DNA of 64,000 bases, taken from positions 310,001-374,000 of the forward strand of contig NZ_AQUR01000106.1 of assembly GCF_000372525.1 (NCBI RefSeq), in the 5' to 3' direction. The notes below the pieces were generated by a model. That model did not search any database. It was given only the letters and a program-made list of their open reading frames with translations, and had not been told where the DNA came from. The number at the start of each line of letters is the position of its first letter. The first letter of the stretch is position 1. Positions 9,762-19,164 of the stretch are shown here, in pieces. The stretch is from Cupriavidus neocaledonicus. Its GTDB lineage: Bacteria; Pseudomonadota; Gammaproteobacteria; Burkholderiales; Burkholderiaceae. Made by a program: the position numbers and the translations under genes.

Positions 9762-10187
9762 TCAGCTCTCCGCAGATACGTGGGATCGTTTGAACGTGCC
9801 CTGCGCGGTGGCGACCAGCACGCCGGCATCGATGGCCAGTTCGGCCGAGGCAAAGTACAGGCTCCTGCCGGCGCGGCTCACTGTGGCGGTGGCGCGCAGC
9901 CGTCCCGCGCTGGCCCTGCTGAGGTAGCTGATGGCCAGCATCACCGTCACCGCGTGGCCGAGCGCGCCGTCGGGGCGCATCGGCAGGCCGGCGTAGCCGC
10001 ACGCGGCGTCGAGCAGCGTGGCGATCACGCCGCCCTGCACGCTGCCTTGCCGGTTCAGGTGGCGCGGCTCGATGTCGAGTTCGAAGGCGCAGCGGCCGTC
10101 GCCGACGCTGGCCAGGCGGATGCCGAGGTAGTCCAGCAGCGGGTTGTCGGTGGGCGGCACCATGGGGTGTTCAAGCGGCGCGTTCAC
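9762..10187 (-). CDS. PaaI-like hotdog-fold thioesterase
   Basis: 141 residues with the PaaI/hotdog core: LNRQGSVQGGVIATLLDAACGYA (helix with catalytic Asp region) followed by strands ending in ATAQGTFKRS. Such enzymes hydrolyse acyl- or aryl-CoA and often rescue CoA from dead-end thioesters. The GTG start overlaps the Bug gene stop (GTGA) and the stop lies one base before the CoA transferase ATG, so it is firmly inside the operon. Confidence 0.85.
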   Translation of the reverse strand: MNAPLEHPMVPPTDNPLLDYLGIRLASVGDGRCAFELDIEPRHLNRQGSVQGGVIATLLDAACGYAGLPMRPDGALGHAVTVMLAISYLSRASAGRLRATATVSRAGRSLYFASAELAIDAGVLVATAQGTFKRSHVSAES

Positions 10188-11167
10188 AGCGCCACCTTGA
10201 TGTTGTTGTCCTGGATCACGCGCTGCCAGCGCGACATTTCCTTGCCGATATACGCCTTCAGTTCGGCCGGCGTGGAGGCCTGCGGCTCGAAGCCCTGCTT
10301 TTCCAGTTGCCCGGCAACGTCGGGCGACTTCAGGGCGGCCACCAGCGCGGCATTGACCTTATCGACCACGGTCTTCGGCGTGCGTGCCGGCGCCAGCAGG
10401 CTGTACCACAGCTCCGCGTCATAGCCGACGATGCCGGCTTCGGCAAAGGTCGGCAGGTCTGGCATCAGCGCACTGCGCTTCTTGCCGGCGATGCCGAGCG
10501 CGCGCAGCTTGCCGGCGCGCACGAACTGGATCGACGAAGCAAAGGTGGCGAACGAGATCTGCACCTGGCCGCCCATCAGGTCGCTGATCGACGGGCCGGT
10601 GCCGCGGTACGGCACGTGGAGCAGCTCGGTCTTGTTGAGCTTGGCGAAGACCTCGCCCGCCAGGTGCTGCGGCGTGCCGGGCCCGGGGCTGCTGTAGCTG
10701 AGCTTGCCCGGGTTGGCGCGGGTGTACTGGATGAACTCCTGCAGCGTGCGGAACGGCTGGTCGGGATTGGCGACCAGCATGATCGGCACCGACGCGATGC
10801 GCCCGACCGGCTCGAAGTCGCGCTCGACCTGGAACGGCACCTTCATGCCGAGGAACGGGTTCATCGTGATCTGGCTCGACGCGATCACCAGCGTGTAGCC
10901 GTCCGGCGCCGCATGCGCGACGTAGTCGGCGCCCAGGTTGCCGCCTGCGCCGGGTTTGTTCTCGATCACGATGGTCTGGCCCAGCAGCTGGCTCATCTTG
11001 GGTGCGATGGCGCGTGCCAGCATGTCATTGCCGCCGCCCGGGGCGAACGGCACCACCAGCGTGATCGGTTTCTGCGTGGGGTAGGGTGCCTGTGCCGCTG
11101 CGCTCAGCGCCGTGACTGCCAGCACGCCGGCCATTGCCGCGCGCATGATTCGGGAAATACCTGCCAT
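10184..11167 (-). CDS. Tripartite tricarboxylate (Bug/TctC) family solute-binding protein
   Basis: 327 residues with a signal peptide (hydrophobic core in residues 7-25, cleavage near ALSAAAQA) and the Bug signature (PITLVVPFAPGGGNDMLAR, GAGGNLGADYVA). It is a periplasmic binding protein for a carboxylate or similar ligand. No TctA/TctB membrane subunits are nearby, the usual 'orphan Bug' situation in Burkholderiales. Its place inside the catabolic operon suggests it binds the operon's substrate. ATG 11167 was chosen because the signal peptide begins there. Confidence 0.9.
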   Translation of the reverse strand: MAGISRIMRAAMAGVLAVTALSAAAQAPYPTQKPITLVVPFAPGGGNDMLARAIAPKMSQLLGQTIVIENKPGAGGNLGADYVAHAAPDGYTLVIASSQITMNPFLGMKVPFQVERDFEPVGRIASVPIMLVANPDQPFRTLQEFIQYTRANPGKLSYSSPGPGTPQHLAGEVFAKLNKTELLHVPYRGTGPSISDLMGGQVQISFATFASSIQFVRAGKLRALGIAGKKRSALMPDLPTFAEAGIVGYDAELWYSLLAPARTPKTVVDKVNAALVAALKSPDVAGQLEKQGFEPQASTPAELKAYIGKEMSRWQRVIQDNNIKVAL

Positions 11168-11201
11168 GGTTGTGTCTCCTGCGTGGTTCTTGTCGGTCCG
11201 C

Positions 11202-12005
11202 TCAGCGTCCCGTGTAGTGGGGCTGCCGCTTTTCGGCGAAAGCCTGCCGCCCTTCAATGCGGTCGGCGGTGTCGCGCAGCACGCCCCAGTAGAGTTCGGT
11301 GAGCTGCTGCGCGTCGGCGTCGCCGAGGTGGCTGGTCTGGCGCGACAGCTTCCTGACCGCCTGCACGGCCAGCGGCGCGTTGGCGGCGATACGCGCGGCC
11401 AGTGCCAGCGCGCGGTCGGGCAGGGCGTTGGGCGCCATCGTCTCGGTGACCAGGCCGATGCGCGCGGCGTGCTCGGCGCCGATCCGTTCGCCGGTCAGCA
11501 CCATCTGCATCGCATGCGCAGCGGGCACGGCCTTGAGCAGCCGGTGCAGGCCGGACACCGCCGGGATCGAGCCGACTGCGACTTCGGGCAGGCCGAAGGT
11601 CGCCTGCGTCGACGCGATCCGCAAGTCGCACTGCAGCGCGAGCTCCAGCCCCGCGCCCAGGCAGTGGCCGTTGACCGCCGCGACCAGCGGCTTGGCGAGG
11701 CCGAGATCGGTGAGGTCCATCAGCCGGATATACAGCCCCAGGTCCGCGGCCGGCTCGGGCGCGCGGAACAGCGCCTCAGGGTAGCTGGCGCTTGAGGTGC
11801 GCGTGCCCTTCAGGTCCGCGCCGGCGCAGAAGGCGCGCGTGCCGGCGCCGGTCAGCACCGCGACGCGCAGGTCGTCGCGGTCGCGCACCTCGGCCAGGTG
11901 CGCGCGCAGTTCGCGCAGCGTGGTTACGTCGAGCGCATTGAGCGCGTCGGGCCGGTCGATGGTCAGCACCGCGACCGCGCCTTCGATCTGGCGTTGGATG
12001 GTCAT
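11202..12005 (-). CDS. Enoyl-CoA hydratase/isomerase
   Basis: 267-residue crotonase-fold protein. The oxyanion-hole segments AFCAGADLKG and GHCLGAGLELAL are intact; LPEVAVGSIPAVSG covers the active-site glutamate region. It hydrates or isomerises an enoyl-CoA. It lies between the SDR upstream and the Bug gene, as expected for a beta-oxidation-like pathway. The exact substrate is unknown. Confidence 0.88.
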   Translation of the reverse strand: MTIQRQIEGAVAVLTIDRPDALNALDVTTLRELRAHLAEVRDRDDLRVAVLTGAGTRAFCAGADLKGTRTSSASYPEALFRAPEPAADLGLYIRLMDLTDLGLAKPLVAAVNGHCLGAGLELALQCDLRIASTQATFGLPEVAVGSIPAVSGLHRLLKAVPAAHAMQMVLTGERIGAEHAARIGLVTETMAPNALPDRALALAARIAANAPLAVQAVRKLSRQTSHLGDADAQQLTELYWGVLRDTADRIEGRQAFAEKRQPHYTGR

Positions 12006-12015
12006 GATGGCCTCC

Positions 12016-12780
12016 CTACACGCTGGGCGACGACAGGCTGCGCCCGCCGCAGACGTAGAGCGTCTGGCCGGTCACGTACGACGACTGCGGATCGAGGAAG
12101 AAGCTGACGGCATTGGCGATATCGTCGGCGGTGCCGATGCGCTGCATCGGCACCGACTTCTGCAGCCGCGCCTGTACCTCCGGCGCGAAGCCGCGGAACA
12201 GCGGCGTATCGACGATGCCGGGCGCGACCGCGTTGACGGTGATGCCCTTGCCGGCGAACTCGATCGCCAGCGAGCGCGTCAGACTGACCACGCCGCCCTT
12301 GGCCGCGGAGTAGTTGGCCTGCCCGAAGCCGCCCAGCCAGGCGCGCGACGAGATATTGACCACGCGCCCGTAGCCGCGCTCGACCATGCCGGGCAGCGCC
12401 GCGCGGCAGCACAGGAACTGCGAGCGCAGGTTGGTGTCGATGACCAGGTCCCAGTCGTCGTCGGTCATCTTCAGGAAGCGCATGTCGCGCACCGCGCCCG
12501 CGTTGTTGACCAGGTAGTCGACGCGGCCGGCGCGGCCAGCGACTTGCGCAAAGGCGTCGTTGACCGCGCCGGAATCGGTCAGGTCGGCGGTGGCGCCGAA
12601 GGCATTGAGCCCGGCGGCGGCCAGCGTGCTCACGGCCTCGTCCAGCGCACCGCCATCGCGGTCCAGCAGGGCCACGGTGAGCCCTTGCCGCGCCAGCTGC
12701 GTGGCGATGCCCAGGCCGATGCCGCGCGCGGCACCGGTCACCACCGCCACGTGCGCGGGGTCGAAACGTTGGGTGCTCAT
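12016..12780 (-). CDS. SDR, probable 3-hydroxyacyl-CoA dehydrogenase
   Basis: 254-residue classical SDR with TGAARGIG, NNAG and YSAAK motifs, closest in style to FabG/3-hydroxyacyl dehydrogenases (VVNISSRAWLGGFGQANYSAAK). Between thiolase and hydratase, it most likely oxidises the 3-hydroxyacyl-CoA made by the hydratase. Its start is one base after the thiolase stop. Confidence 0.85.
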   Translation of the reverse strand: MSTQRFDPAHVAVVTGAARGIGLGIATQLARQGLTVALLDRDGGALDEAVSTLAAAGLNAFGATADLTDSGAVNDAFAQVAGRAGRVDYLVNNAGAVRDMRFLKMTDDDWDLVIDTNLRSQFLCCRAALPGMVERGYGRVVNISSRAWLGGFGQANYSAAKGGVVSLTRSLAIEFAGKGITVNAVAPGIVDTPLFRGFAPEVQARLQKSVPMQRIGTADDIANAVSFFLDPQSSYVTGQTLYVCGGRSLSSPSV

Positions 12781-12781
12781 C

Positions 12782-13927
12782 TCAGACTCCCAGCAGGTGG
12801 ACAGATGAGGCGGCGTGGTCCACGCCCGCGATGCCGCCGCCGGTGCATTGCGTCAGGCCGATGCGGGCATGCGCCACCTGGCGTGCGCCGGCGCGCCCCT
12901 GCAGTTGCCACAGGATCTCGACCATCTGCGCCACGCCGGTGGCGCCCAGCGGATGGCCCTTGGCCAGCAGGCCGCCGCTGGGGTTGACTGGCACGCGCCC
13001 GCCCAGGCGCGTGGCGCCGGACTTGAGCAGGGCCACGGCGTCGCCGCGCGGCGCCAGCCCGAGGGCTTCGTAGTAGAGCAGCTCGGCGATGGTGAAGGCG
13101 TCGTGCAGCTCGACCACATCGACGTCCTGCGGCCCCAGTCCGGCCTGTACGTAAGCCTGGCGCGCGGCGCGCGCGGTGATCTCGGCATCGAGCATGTCGT
13201 CGTCGGCCGCTTCGCGCATGCCCGACACCACCACCGACGACAGCACCTTCACCGGCCGCGCCTGCGCCGGCCGCTGCGTGCCCAGCACCAGCGCGGCGGC
13301 GCCATCGACCTGCGACGGGCAGCATTGCAGCAGCGTCAGAGGGTCGGCGATCATGCGCGAGGCCAGCACTTCTTCGACCGTGGTGGTGTTGCGCTGCTGC
13401 GCGTACGGATTGAGCGACCCGTGGTGGCGGTTCTTGACCGCAACCTCGGCCAGGTCGGCCGGCCGGGCGTCGCGCTCGTACAGGAAGCGCGTGCCGCGCA
13501 TCGCATAGACCGCGGGCAGCACCATGCCAGACCTGGCATAGAGCTCGGTCTTGTGGTCGTTGCGCTGCAGCGGGATGGTGCCGCCGCCGAGCGCGGTAAG
13601 CTGCTCGATGCCGAACACCAGCACTGTGTCGTATTGCCCGGCCAGCAGCGCGTGCCGCGCCAGGTGCACGCCGGTGGCGCCGCTGGCGCAGGCGTTCTCG
13701 ACGTTGTAGACCGGGATGCCCTTGAGCCCCAGGTCGCGCACGATCAGCTGGCCGAGGATCATGCCGCCCAGCACATTGGCGCAATAGACCGCCTGGATGC
13801 GGCTGGCCGGCACGTCGGCGTCGGCCAGCGCCTTCAGGATGGCCCGTTGCGCCAGTTCGGGCGCCAGCACGCCGGGATGGCGGCCGAACGGCGTCATCGC
13901 GCCGCCGTGGATGTAGATGTCCTGCAT
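12782..13927 (-). CDS. SCP-x-type thiolase
   Basis: 381 residues. The nucleophilic Cys lies in VENACASGATGVHLA and the C-terminal part carries ELHDAFTIAEL and NPSGGLLAKGHPLGATG. This is the SCP-x/lipid-transfer-type thiolase branch, which often acts with an adjacent DUF35/OB-fold partner, exactly what precedes it here. It should cleave a 3-ketoacyl-CoA at the end of the pathway. A degenerate thiolase with another activity is possible, since the family is diverse. Confidence 0.87.
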   Translation of the reverse strand: MQDIYIHGGAMTPFGRHPGVLAPELAQRAILKALADADVPASRIQAVYCANVLGGMILGQLIVRDLGLKGIPVYNVENACASGATGVHLARHALLAGQYDTVLVFGIEQLTALGGGTIPLQRNDHKTELYARSGMVLPAVYAMRGTRFLYERDARPADLAEVAVKNRHHGSLNPYAQQRNTTTVEEVLASRMIADPLTLLQCCPSQVDGAAALVLGTQRPAQARPVKVLSSVVVSGMREAADDDMLDAEITARAARQAYVQAGLGPQDVDVVELHDAFTIAELLYYEALGLAPRGDAVALLKSGATRLGGRVPVNPSGGLLAKGHPLGATGVAQMVEILWQLQGRAGARQVAHARIGLTQCTGGGIAGVDHAASSVHLLGV

Positions 13928-13957
13928 GGTGCTTACCTTTTCCCTTCTCTCGATCGT

Positions 13958-14311
13958 TCAGGCCGCGACGGCTTCGAACACATAGCCAAGCCCGGCGTCA
14001 TGCCGCGGCGCGTAGCGCGCGCCGATGACCGGGCGCGCCGCGCCCAGCAGGCGGCCGAAGATGCGTACCGGGCCGACGAAATCGACATAGCCGAGCGCGT
14101 AGGGCGGCTGGCCGGTCTTGGGCGCGGGATGGATCACGGTATAGCTGTAGAGCGTGCCCGTGCCGGTGATGGCGACGGCCTCGTGGCCCTCGGTCAGCGG
14201 CGAGTCGGCGGACAGCGCCGGGAAGATCCAGGCGCCAGTGGCGCGCTCGCGCGAGGCAAGCAGATGGGGGACGGGTTCCGCGCTCCAGAGCGGATAGGGC
14301 TGGTCTGACAT
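13958..14311 (-). CDS. DUF35 OB-fold protein lacking the zinc ribbon cysteines
   Basis: 117 residues matching the OB-fold half of the DUF35/ChsH2 family (GTLYSYTVIHPAP, YVDFVGPVRIFGRLLG). The usual N-terminal rubredoxin-like zinc ribbon with four Cys is absent: the protein has no Cys at all. DUF35 proteins partner SCP-x thiolases or MaoC hydratases. As first gene of the operon it probably forms a complex with the thiolase encoded next. Confidence 0.82.
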   Translation of the reverse strand: MSDQPYPLWSAEPVPHLLASRERATGAWIFPALSADSPLTEGHEAVAITGTGTLYSYTVIHPAPKTGQPPYALGYVDFVGPVRIFGRLLGAARPVIGARYAPRHDAGLGYVFEAVAA

Positions 14312-14541
14312 GGCTGTCTCCTGCGGTTGGGCCTGGTGTAATGGTTGTCGCCGGCGGGCCCCGCGACAAACGATATTTCAGGCGCTTTCGGTTGAGTAAA
14401 AGTCAAGCGAAAGGCAACGGGAAGGGGGAGGGAAGGAAATGGGAGTCAGGCCCGGAGAAGGAGAGGGCGCTTCTGGCCGCTGATATACGCGGGTGGGGGC
14501 GCCGGCTGCGGGCGCGGTGGCACCAGCCGGCGATGGGCGTC

Positions 14542-15471
14542 TTAGTCCACCACCCCCACCAGCCGTGACAGCGACTGCTCCGCGCCGCGCGAGGCCGCCA
14601 CCACGAAGTCGATGAAGCGCCGGACCCGCACCGGCATCTGGCTGCGGTGCGGGTAGTACATGTACAGCCCGACCTGGCTGCTGCTGTATCCGGGCAGGAT
14701 GGCCCTGAGCCGTCCGCTGACCAGGTCGGCATGGATCATGTAGGCGGGCAGCTGGCCGATGCCGATGCCGGCGCGTACCGCCTCGACCTCTGTTTCCACG
14801 TCGTTGAAGCTGGCCACCGCGGGCAGCTCCTGGTACACCAGGTTACCGTCCACCTGCAGTTCCCACGGCACCATGCGTCCGGTGGCGGGGCGGCGGAAGC
14901 CCGTGCACTGGTGCCGCATCAGCTCATCGAGCGTGGCCGGCTCGCCGTGCCGGGCCAGGTAATCCGGCGCCGCGCAGATGACCAGCGGCAGGTCGCACAG
15001 GCGCCGCGCCACCAGGTTCTGGCCGGGGCTGGTGCCGACGCGGAAGCCCACGTCGATCCTGGCTTCGACCAGGTCGGTGAAGAGGTCGCTCAGCACTACA
15101 TCGAAGCCGATGCCGGGGTACTGGTCACGGAAACCCTTGACCAGCGGCACCAGCACGCGGCTGCCCAGTGATGGCGGCGCTGTCAGGCGGATCAGTCCGT
15201 CGTCGTCGCCGCGGCTGGCCCGGACCTGCTCGAGCGCTTCGTCGAGCTGGCGCATGCCGGGCGCGGTCAGTTCGAACAGCCGCGCCCCTTCCTCGGTCAG
15301 GCTGAGCTTGCGCGTGGTCCGGTGCAGCAGGCGCACGCCCAGGTGGGCCTCGAGCGTGCGCACCGCCTTGCTCGCCGCCTGCGGCGTGACACCGGCCTCG
15401 ACCGCGCCACGCCGGAAGCTGCCTGCACGTACCACGCCGAGGAAGAGGGTGAGGACCCGGGCCTTGTCCAT
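14542..15471 (-). CDS. LysR-family transcriptional regulator
   Basis: 309 residues: winged HTH at 1-60 (GSFRRGAVEAGVTPQAASKAVRTLE) followed by the periplasmic-binding-like effector domain (LIRLTAPPSLGSRVLVPLV). ATG 15471 was taken rather than a TTG three codons earlier. It lies about 230 bp upstream of the CoA-catabolic operon on the same strand, not divergent, so control of that operon is plausible but not obvious. The intervening 230 bp are purine-rich, with no clear site. Confidence 0.87.
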   Translation of the reverse strand: MDKARVLTLFLGVVRAGSFRRGAVEAGVTPQAASKAVRTLEAHLGVRLLHRTTRKLSLTEEGARLFELTAPGMRQLDEALEQVRASRGDDDGLIRLTAPPSLGSRVLVPLVKGFRDQYPGIGFDVVLSDLFTDLVEARIDVGFRVGTSPGQNLVARRLCDLPLVICAAPDYLARHGEPATLDELMRHQCTGFRRPATGRMVPWELQVDGNLVYQELPAVASFNDVETEVEAVRAGIGIGQLPAYMIHADLVSGRLRAILPGYSSSQVGLYMYYPHRSQMPVRVRRFIDFVVAASRGAEQSLSRLVGVVD

Positions 15472-15539
15472 GACTGGCAACCAGAGGTTGGGAATGCGCC
15501 ATCATAGCGCCAGTCATGGCCACCCAGGCGGCACGGCAG

Positions 15540-17651
15540 TTAGTGCTCCATCAGGTGCTCGATACGGATCGGCAGCTCTCGCACACGCTTCCCGGTGGCG
15601 TGGAAGACGGCGTTGGCGACGGCCGGGGCGACCCCCACCAGCGCGATCTCACCGAGTCCCTTGACGCCCAGCTCGTTGACGTGGGGATCGACCTCGTCGA
15701 CGAAATGCGCCTCCAGCCCCTGGATGTCCAGGTTGACGGGCACCAGGTAGTCCGCCATGTGCGCGTTCACCGGGCGGCCGTCGCGCGGGTCCAGCGCGGT
15801 TCGCTCCATCAGCGCCATGCCGATGCCGCCGACCATGCCGCCGGTGCACTGGCTGGCGGCCAGCCGCGGATTGACGATGCGGCCCGCGCCATAGGTGCCG
15901 ACCACCCGCCGGACCCGGATGGTGCCGACATCGGGATCGATCGCGACTTCGACAAACACCGCGCCGAAGGCGTGCATGGAGAACCGGCCGCGCACCCCCG
16001 CATCCGGCCCTGCGGTGGCGCTGGCCTCGATGATGCCGCTGCCATGGCCTGCCTCGCGGCGCCGGTCCAGCGCCGCGAGGCAGGCAGCGCGCACCGCCGA
16101 GCCCACCGACGCCAGCGTCATCGAGCCCCCATGCGGCGGGGTCGGCGGAAAGTCAGAGTTGCCCAGGCTGAAGCGCACGCGCTCCAGCGGCAGCATCAGT
16201 GTTTGCGCGGCGATCTGGGTGATCGAGGTATAGGTGCCCGGCCCCATGTCGCTGGCGGCGGCCTCGACTTCGGCCGTGCCGTCGGCCAGCAGGCGCACCC
16301 GCGCGCTGGCCTGGCCATGGAACACCGGGTAGCTGGCGCAGGCCATGCCCCAGCCGATGCGCAGGCGGCCGTCGCGCATGGAGCCGGGTGCGAGCGTGCG
16401 GCGCGACCAGCCGAACGCATCGGCGCCGCGCTCGTAGCAGGCCAGCATGGAGCGGCTCGAGAACGGCAACTGCAGGCCCTCGTCAAGCCCGGGCTCATTG
16501 CGCCGGCGCAGCGCGAGGGGATCCATCCCGAGCGCGTGTGCCAGCTCGTCCATCGCGCATTCCAGCGCAAAGATGCCGGTGGCCTCGCCCGGGCCGCGCA
16601 TATACGTGGGGGTGCTGATGTCCAGCGGCACCAGCCGGTAGCGGGTGCGCACGTTGGGGCAGCTATAGAGGAACGGCGTGACCGCTGTCAGCGCCTCGGC
16701 GAACTGCTCGTAGCGGCTCGTTTCGCCCCTGCCTTCATGCACGATGGCGGTCAGCCGCCCGTCGGGCGTGGACGACAGCGCCACGCGCTGTACCGTGCGC
16801 GGTCGATGCCCCGCCAGATGAAACGTCTGCCGACGCGACAGCACCAGCTTGACCGGCCTGCCCACCACGCGCGCGGCCACGGCCGCGAGCGTGACGTGGG
16901 GCCAGGTGCGCAGGCTGGTGCCGAACGCGCCGCCGATGAACGGGCAGACCACGCGGACGTTGCCGGCCGGGAGGCCCAGGATCGCCGCTATCTCGGCCTG
17001 CTCGTTGACCACGAACTGGCTCTTGCTCCAGAGCGTCAGCCGCTCGCCTTCCCACGCGGCAACGGTGGCGTTCGGCTCGATCGGCACGTGGTTCTCGCGG
17101 GCGGCATCGTAGTGCGCGTCGATGCTGACGGCCGCGGCGGCAAGCGCCGCGTCGGGATCGCCGCGGACGCGGTCCGCCGCGTGCGGCCCCGGCTCGCGTC
17201 CTGCCTCCGGCACCACGGCTTCGGCGCGCGTGTCGAGCGGGTCGCAGACCGGGTTTTGCGCGGCATAGCCGATCCGCAGCAGGGTGGCGGCATGTTCGGC
17301 CTGGTCCAGTGACTGTGCCACGACCACGGCGACCGGCTGGCCGTAGAAGTGCACGCGGTCATCCTGCAGCACGTGCAGGCGTTCGCCGTGTTCCGGATCG
17401 ATAAAGCCCTTGTGCGGCGCGTAGGCCAGCTTGGGGGTGTTTCGGTGGGTCAGGACCGCGAGCACGCCGGGCACGCGCTGCGCGGCTTCGGTGTCGAGTT
17501 CCGTCAGCCGTCCCAGGCCGATCGAGGCGCCGACGATGACGGCGTAGGCCTGTCCGGGCTGGTTGAAGTCGGCGGCGTATTGCGCGCTGCCGCTGACCTT
17601 GGTGCGGCCGTCGACGCGGGCGAGTGGCTGGCCGATGTGGTTGGTGTTCAT
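15540..17651 (-). CDS. Molybdenum hydroxylase large subunit (xanthine dehydrogenase family, Moco-binding)
   Basis: 703 residues. It has the N-terminal (RVDGRTKVSGSAQYAADF) and long C-terminal domains of the aldehyde oxidase/xanthine dehydrogenase family. FIGGAFGTSLRTWP and the C-terminal GVKGLGEIALVG, holding the catalytic Glu, are intact. With the FAD and [2Fe-2S] subunits it forms a PaoABC/YagRST-type heterotrimer that hydroxylates an aldehyde or N-heterocycle with water as oxygen source. The start is set by an ATGA overlap with the FAD subunit and a GGAGA site. No PaoD/XdhC-like Moco chaperone is adjacent. Confidence 0.87.
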   Translation of the reverse strand: MNTNHIGQPLARVDGRTKVSGSAQYAADFNQPGQAYAVIVGASIGLGRLTELDTEAAQRVPGVLAVLTHRNTPKLAYAPHKGFIDPEHGERLHVLQDDRVHFYGQPVAVVVAQSLDQAEHAATLLRIGYAAQNPVCDPLDTRAEAVVPEAGREPGPHAADRVRGDPDAALAAAAVSIDAHYDAARENHVPIEPNATVAAWEGERLTLWSKSQFVVNEQAEIAAILGLPAGNVRVVCPFIGGAFGTSLRTWPHVTLAAVAARVVGRPVKLVLSRRQTFHLAGHRPRTVQRVALSSTPDGRLTAIVHEGRGETSRYEQFAEALTAVTPFLYSCPNVRTRYRLVPLDISTPTYMRGPGEATGIFALECAMDELAHALGMDPLALRRRNEPGLDEGLQLPFSSRSMLACYERGADAFGWSRRTLAPGSMRDGRLRIGWGMACASYPVFHGQASARVRLLADGTAEVEAAASDMGPGTYTSITQIAAQTLMLPLERVRFSLGNSDFPPTPPHGGSMTLASVGSAVRAACLAALDRRREAGHGSGIIEASATAGPDAGVRGRFSMHAFGAVFVEVAIDPDVGTIRVRRVVGTYGAGRIVNPRLAASQCTGGMVGGIGMALMERTALDPRDGRPVNAHMADYLVPVNLDIQGLEAHFVDEVDPHVNELGVKGLGEIALVGVAPAVANAVFHATGKRVRELPIRIEHLMEH

Positions 17652-18625
17652 TTGCATTCTCCTGCCAGTTCGAGGGCCCGTACCACCGTGCGTTGCAGCA
17701 GGGCGACCTTGTACCGGTTGCCCGGCAGCGCCGTGGCGTCGGCAACCGTGGTCAGCGCCGCCGCCTCGAAGCTCGCGCGTGTCGGCGGCTTGCCCTGCAG
17801 CGACTGTTCGGCCGCGCGCATGCGCCATGGCCGCGTGCCCACGCCGCCGCAGGCAAGGCGGGCGGCGCGGATCACGCCGTCGCCGAGCTCGAACGCCGCC
17901 GCGGCCGATACCAGGGCAAACTCATAGGAGGCCCGGTCCCGCACCTTCAGGTAGCGCGCGGTGCGCCCGTAAGAGAGCGCCGGAACCCTGACCTCGACGA
18001 TGAGTTCGCCGGGCGCCAGGGTGTGCTCCAGATGCGGCGTGGTGCCGGGGAGCCGGTACAGGTGTTCCACGGCGATGTGGCGCGCGCCGTCCGGGCCGCG
18101 TACCTGGACCACCGCATCCAGCGCCACCAGCGCGACCGCAAGGTCGGACGGGTGCGTGGCGCTGCAATGCGCGCTCGTGCCCAGGATGGCATGGCTTGCG
18201 TGCAGGCCGTCGACGGCCGCGCAGCCGCTGCCCGGCGCGCGCTTGTTGCAGGCCGCGTCGAGCATGCGGAAGTAGGGACAGCGCACGCGCTGGAGCAGGT
18301 TGCCGCCGATGCTGGCCATGTTGCGCAATTGCGGCGAGGCGCCTTCGATCAGCGCTTCGGCGATCACCGGCTGCAGCCGCCGCACGTCCGGATGCGCGGC
18401 CACGTCGGCCATGCGGGCCAGCGCGCCGATGACCAGCTCGTCGCCTTCCGCGCGGATATGGTTCAGCGGCAGCGCGTTGATGTCCACCAGGCGCGCGGGC
18501 TGTTCCACGTGCTCGCGCATCAGGTCCACCAGCGTGGTGCCGCCGGCGATGAAGCGGGCGCCGGCAGCAGCGGCCGCCACGGCTTCGGCTTCCGAGCCGG
18601 CCTTGTGCAGGGTGAAGGGAATCAT
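17648..18625 (-). CDS. Molybdenum hydroxylase FAD-binding subunit
   Basis: 325 residues, with the FAD motifs of the CoxM/PaoB family: AGARFIAGGTTLVDLM near residues 21-36 and NMASIGGNLLQRVRCPYFR near 100. The 'NLLQRTRCPYFRD' variant and extra cysteines are typical of the PaoB/YagS branch, which carries an additional [4Fe-4S] cluster. It passes electrons from the iron-sulfur subunit. Both ends overlap neighbouring genes by 4 bp. Confidence 0.87.
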   Translation of the reverse strand: MIPFTLHKAGSEAEAVAAAAAGARFIAGGTTLVDLMREHVEQPARLVDINALPLNHIRAEGDELVIGALARMADVAAHPDVRRLQPVIAEALIEGASPQLRNMASIGGNLLQRVRCPYFRMLDAACNKRAPGSGCAAVDGLHASHAILGTSAHCSATHPSDLAVALVALDAVVQVRGPDGARHIAVEHLYRLPGTTPHLEHTLAPGELIVEVRVPALSYGRTARYLKVRDRASYEFALVSAAAAFELGDGVIRAARLACGGVGTRPWRMRAAEQSLQGKPPTRASFEAAALTTVADATALPGNRYKVALLQRTVVRALELAGECK

Positions 18626-19164
18626 GGCAGCTTCCTTTGCCCGAGTTCGGCGATCGCGGCGACGATGCCCGGGTAAGCCCCGCACCGGCAGATGTTGCCG
18701 CTCATCCAGAAGCGCACCTCGTCGGCCGAGCCGGCATGGCCCTCGTCGAGGCAGGCGACGCCCGACATGATCTGGCCGGCGGTGCAGAACCCGCACTGGA
18801 AGCCGTCGTGCGCGATGAACGCGGCCTGCAGCGGATGCAATGCACCGCCGGGCGCCGACAGGCCCTCGATGGTGCGGACCTGCGCGTCGTGGCACAGCGC
18901 GGCCAGGGTCAGGCAGCTGTTGATGCGGCGCCCGTTCACCAGCACCGTGCAGGCGCCGCATGCGCCCTGGTTGCAACCCTTCTTCGCGCCGGTAAGGTCC
19001 AGGCGCTCGCGCAGTACGTCAAGCAGGGATTCGCGCGGATCGATTTCGAGCTGATGCGGCGTGCCGTTGATCGTCATGCGCAGCGGCATGCGGGGCGCAG
19101 GAGGCACGCTGCCGGCATCGCCGGACGCTGACTGGCTGCCGTTGGTATGAACAGGACTTGACAT
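18622..19164 (-). CDS. Molybdenum hydroxylase [2Fe-2S] subunit
   Basis: 180 residues with two cluster motifs: plant-type CNQGACGACTVLVNG with a later Cys, and the C-terminal GFCTAGQ...CRCGAYPGI. It relays electrons from the Mo site to FAD. ATG 19164 has an AGAGGA site about 10 bp upstream; an in-frame ATG three codons earlier abuts that site and is less likely. No twin-arginine signal is visible at the N-terminus, unlike E. coli PaoA, so the enzyme is probably cytoplasmic. Confidence 0.85.
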   Translation of the reverse strand: MSSPVHTNGSQSASGDAGSVPPAPRMPLRMTINGTPHQLEIDPRESLLDVLRERLDLTGAKKGCNQGACGACTVLVNGRRINSCLTLAALCHDAQVRTIEGLSAPGGALHPLQAAFIAHDGFQCGFCTAGQIMSGVACLDEGHAGSADEVRFWMSGNICRCGAYPGIVAAIAELGQRKLP

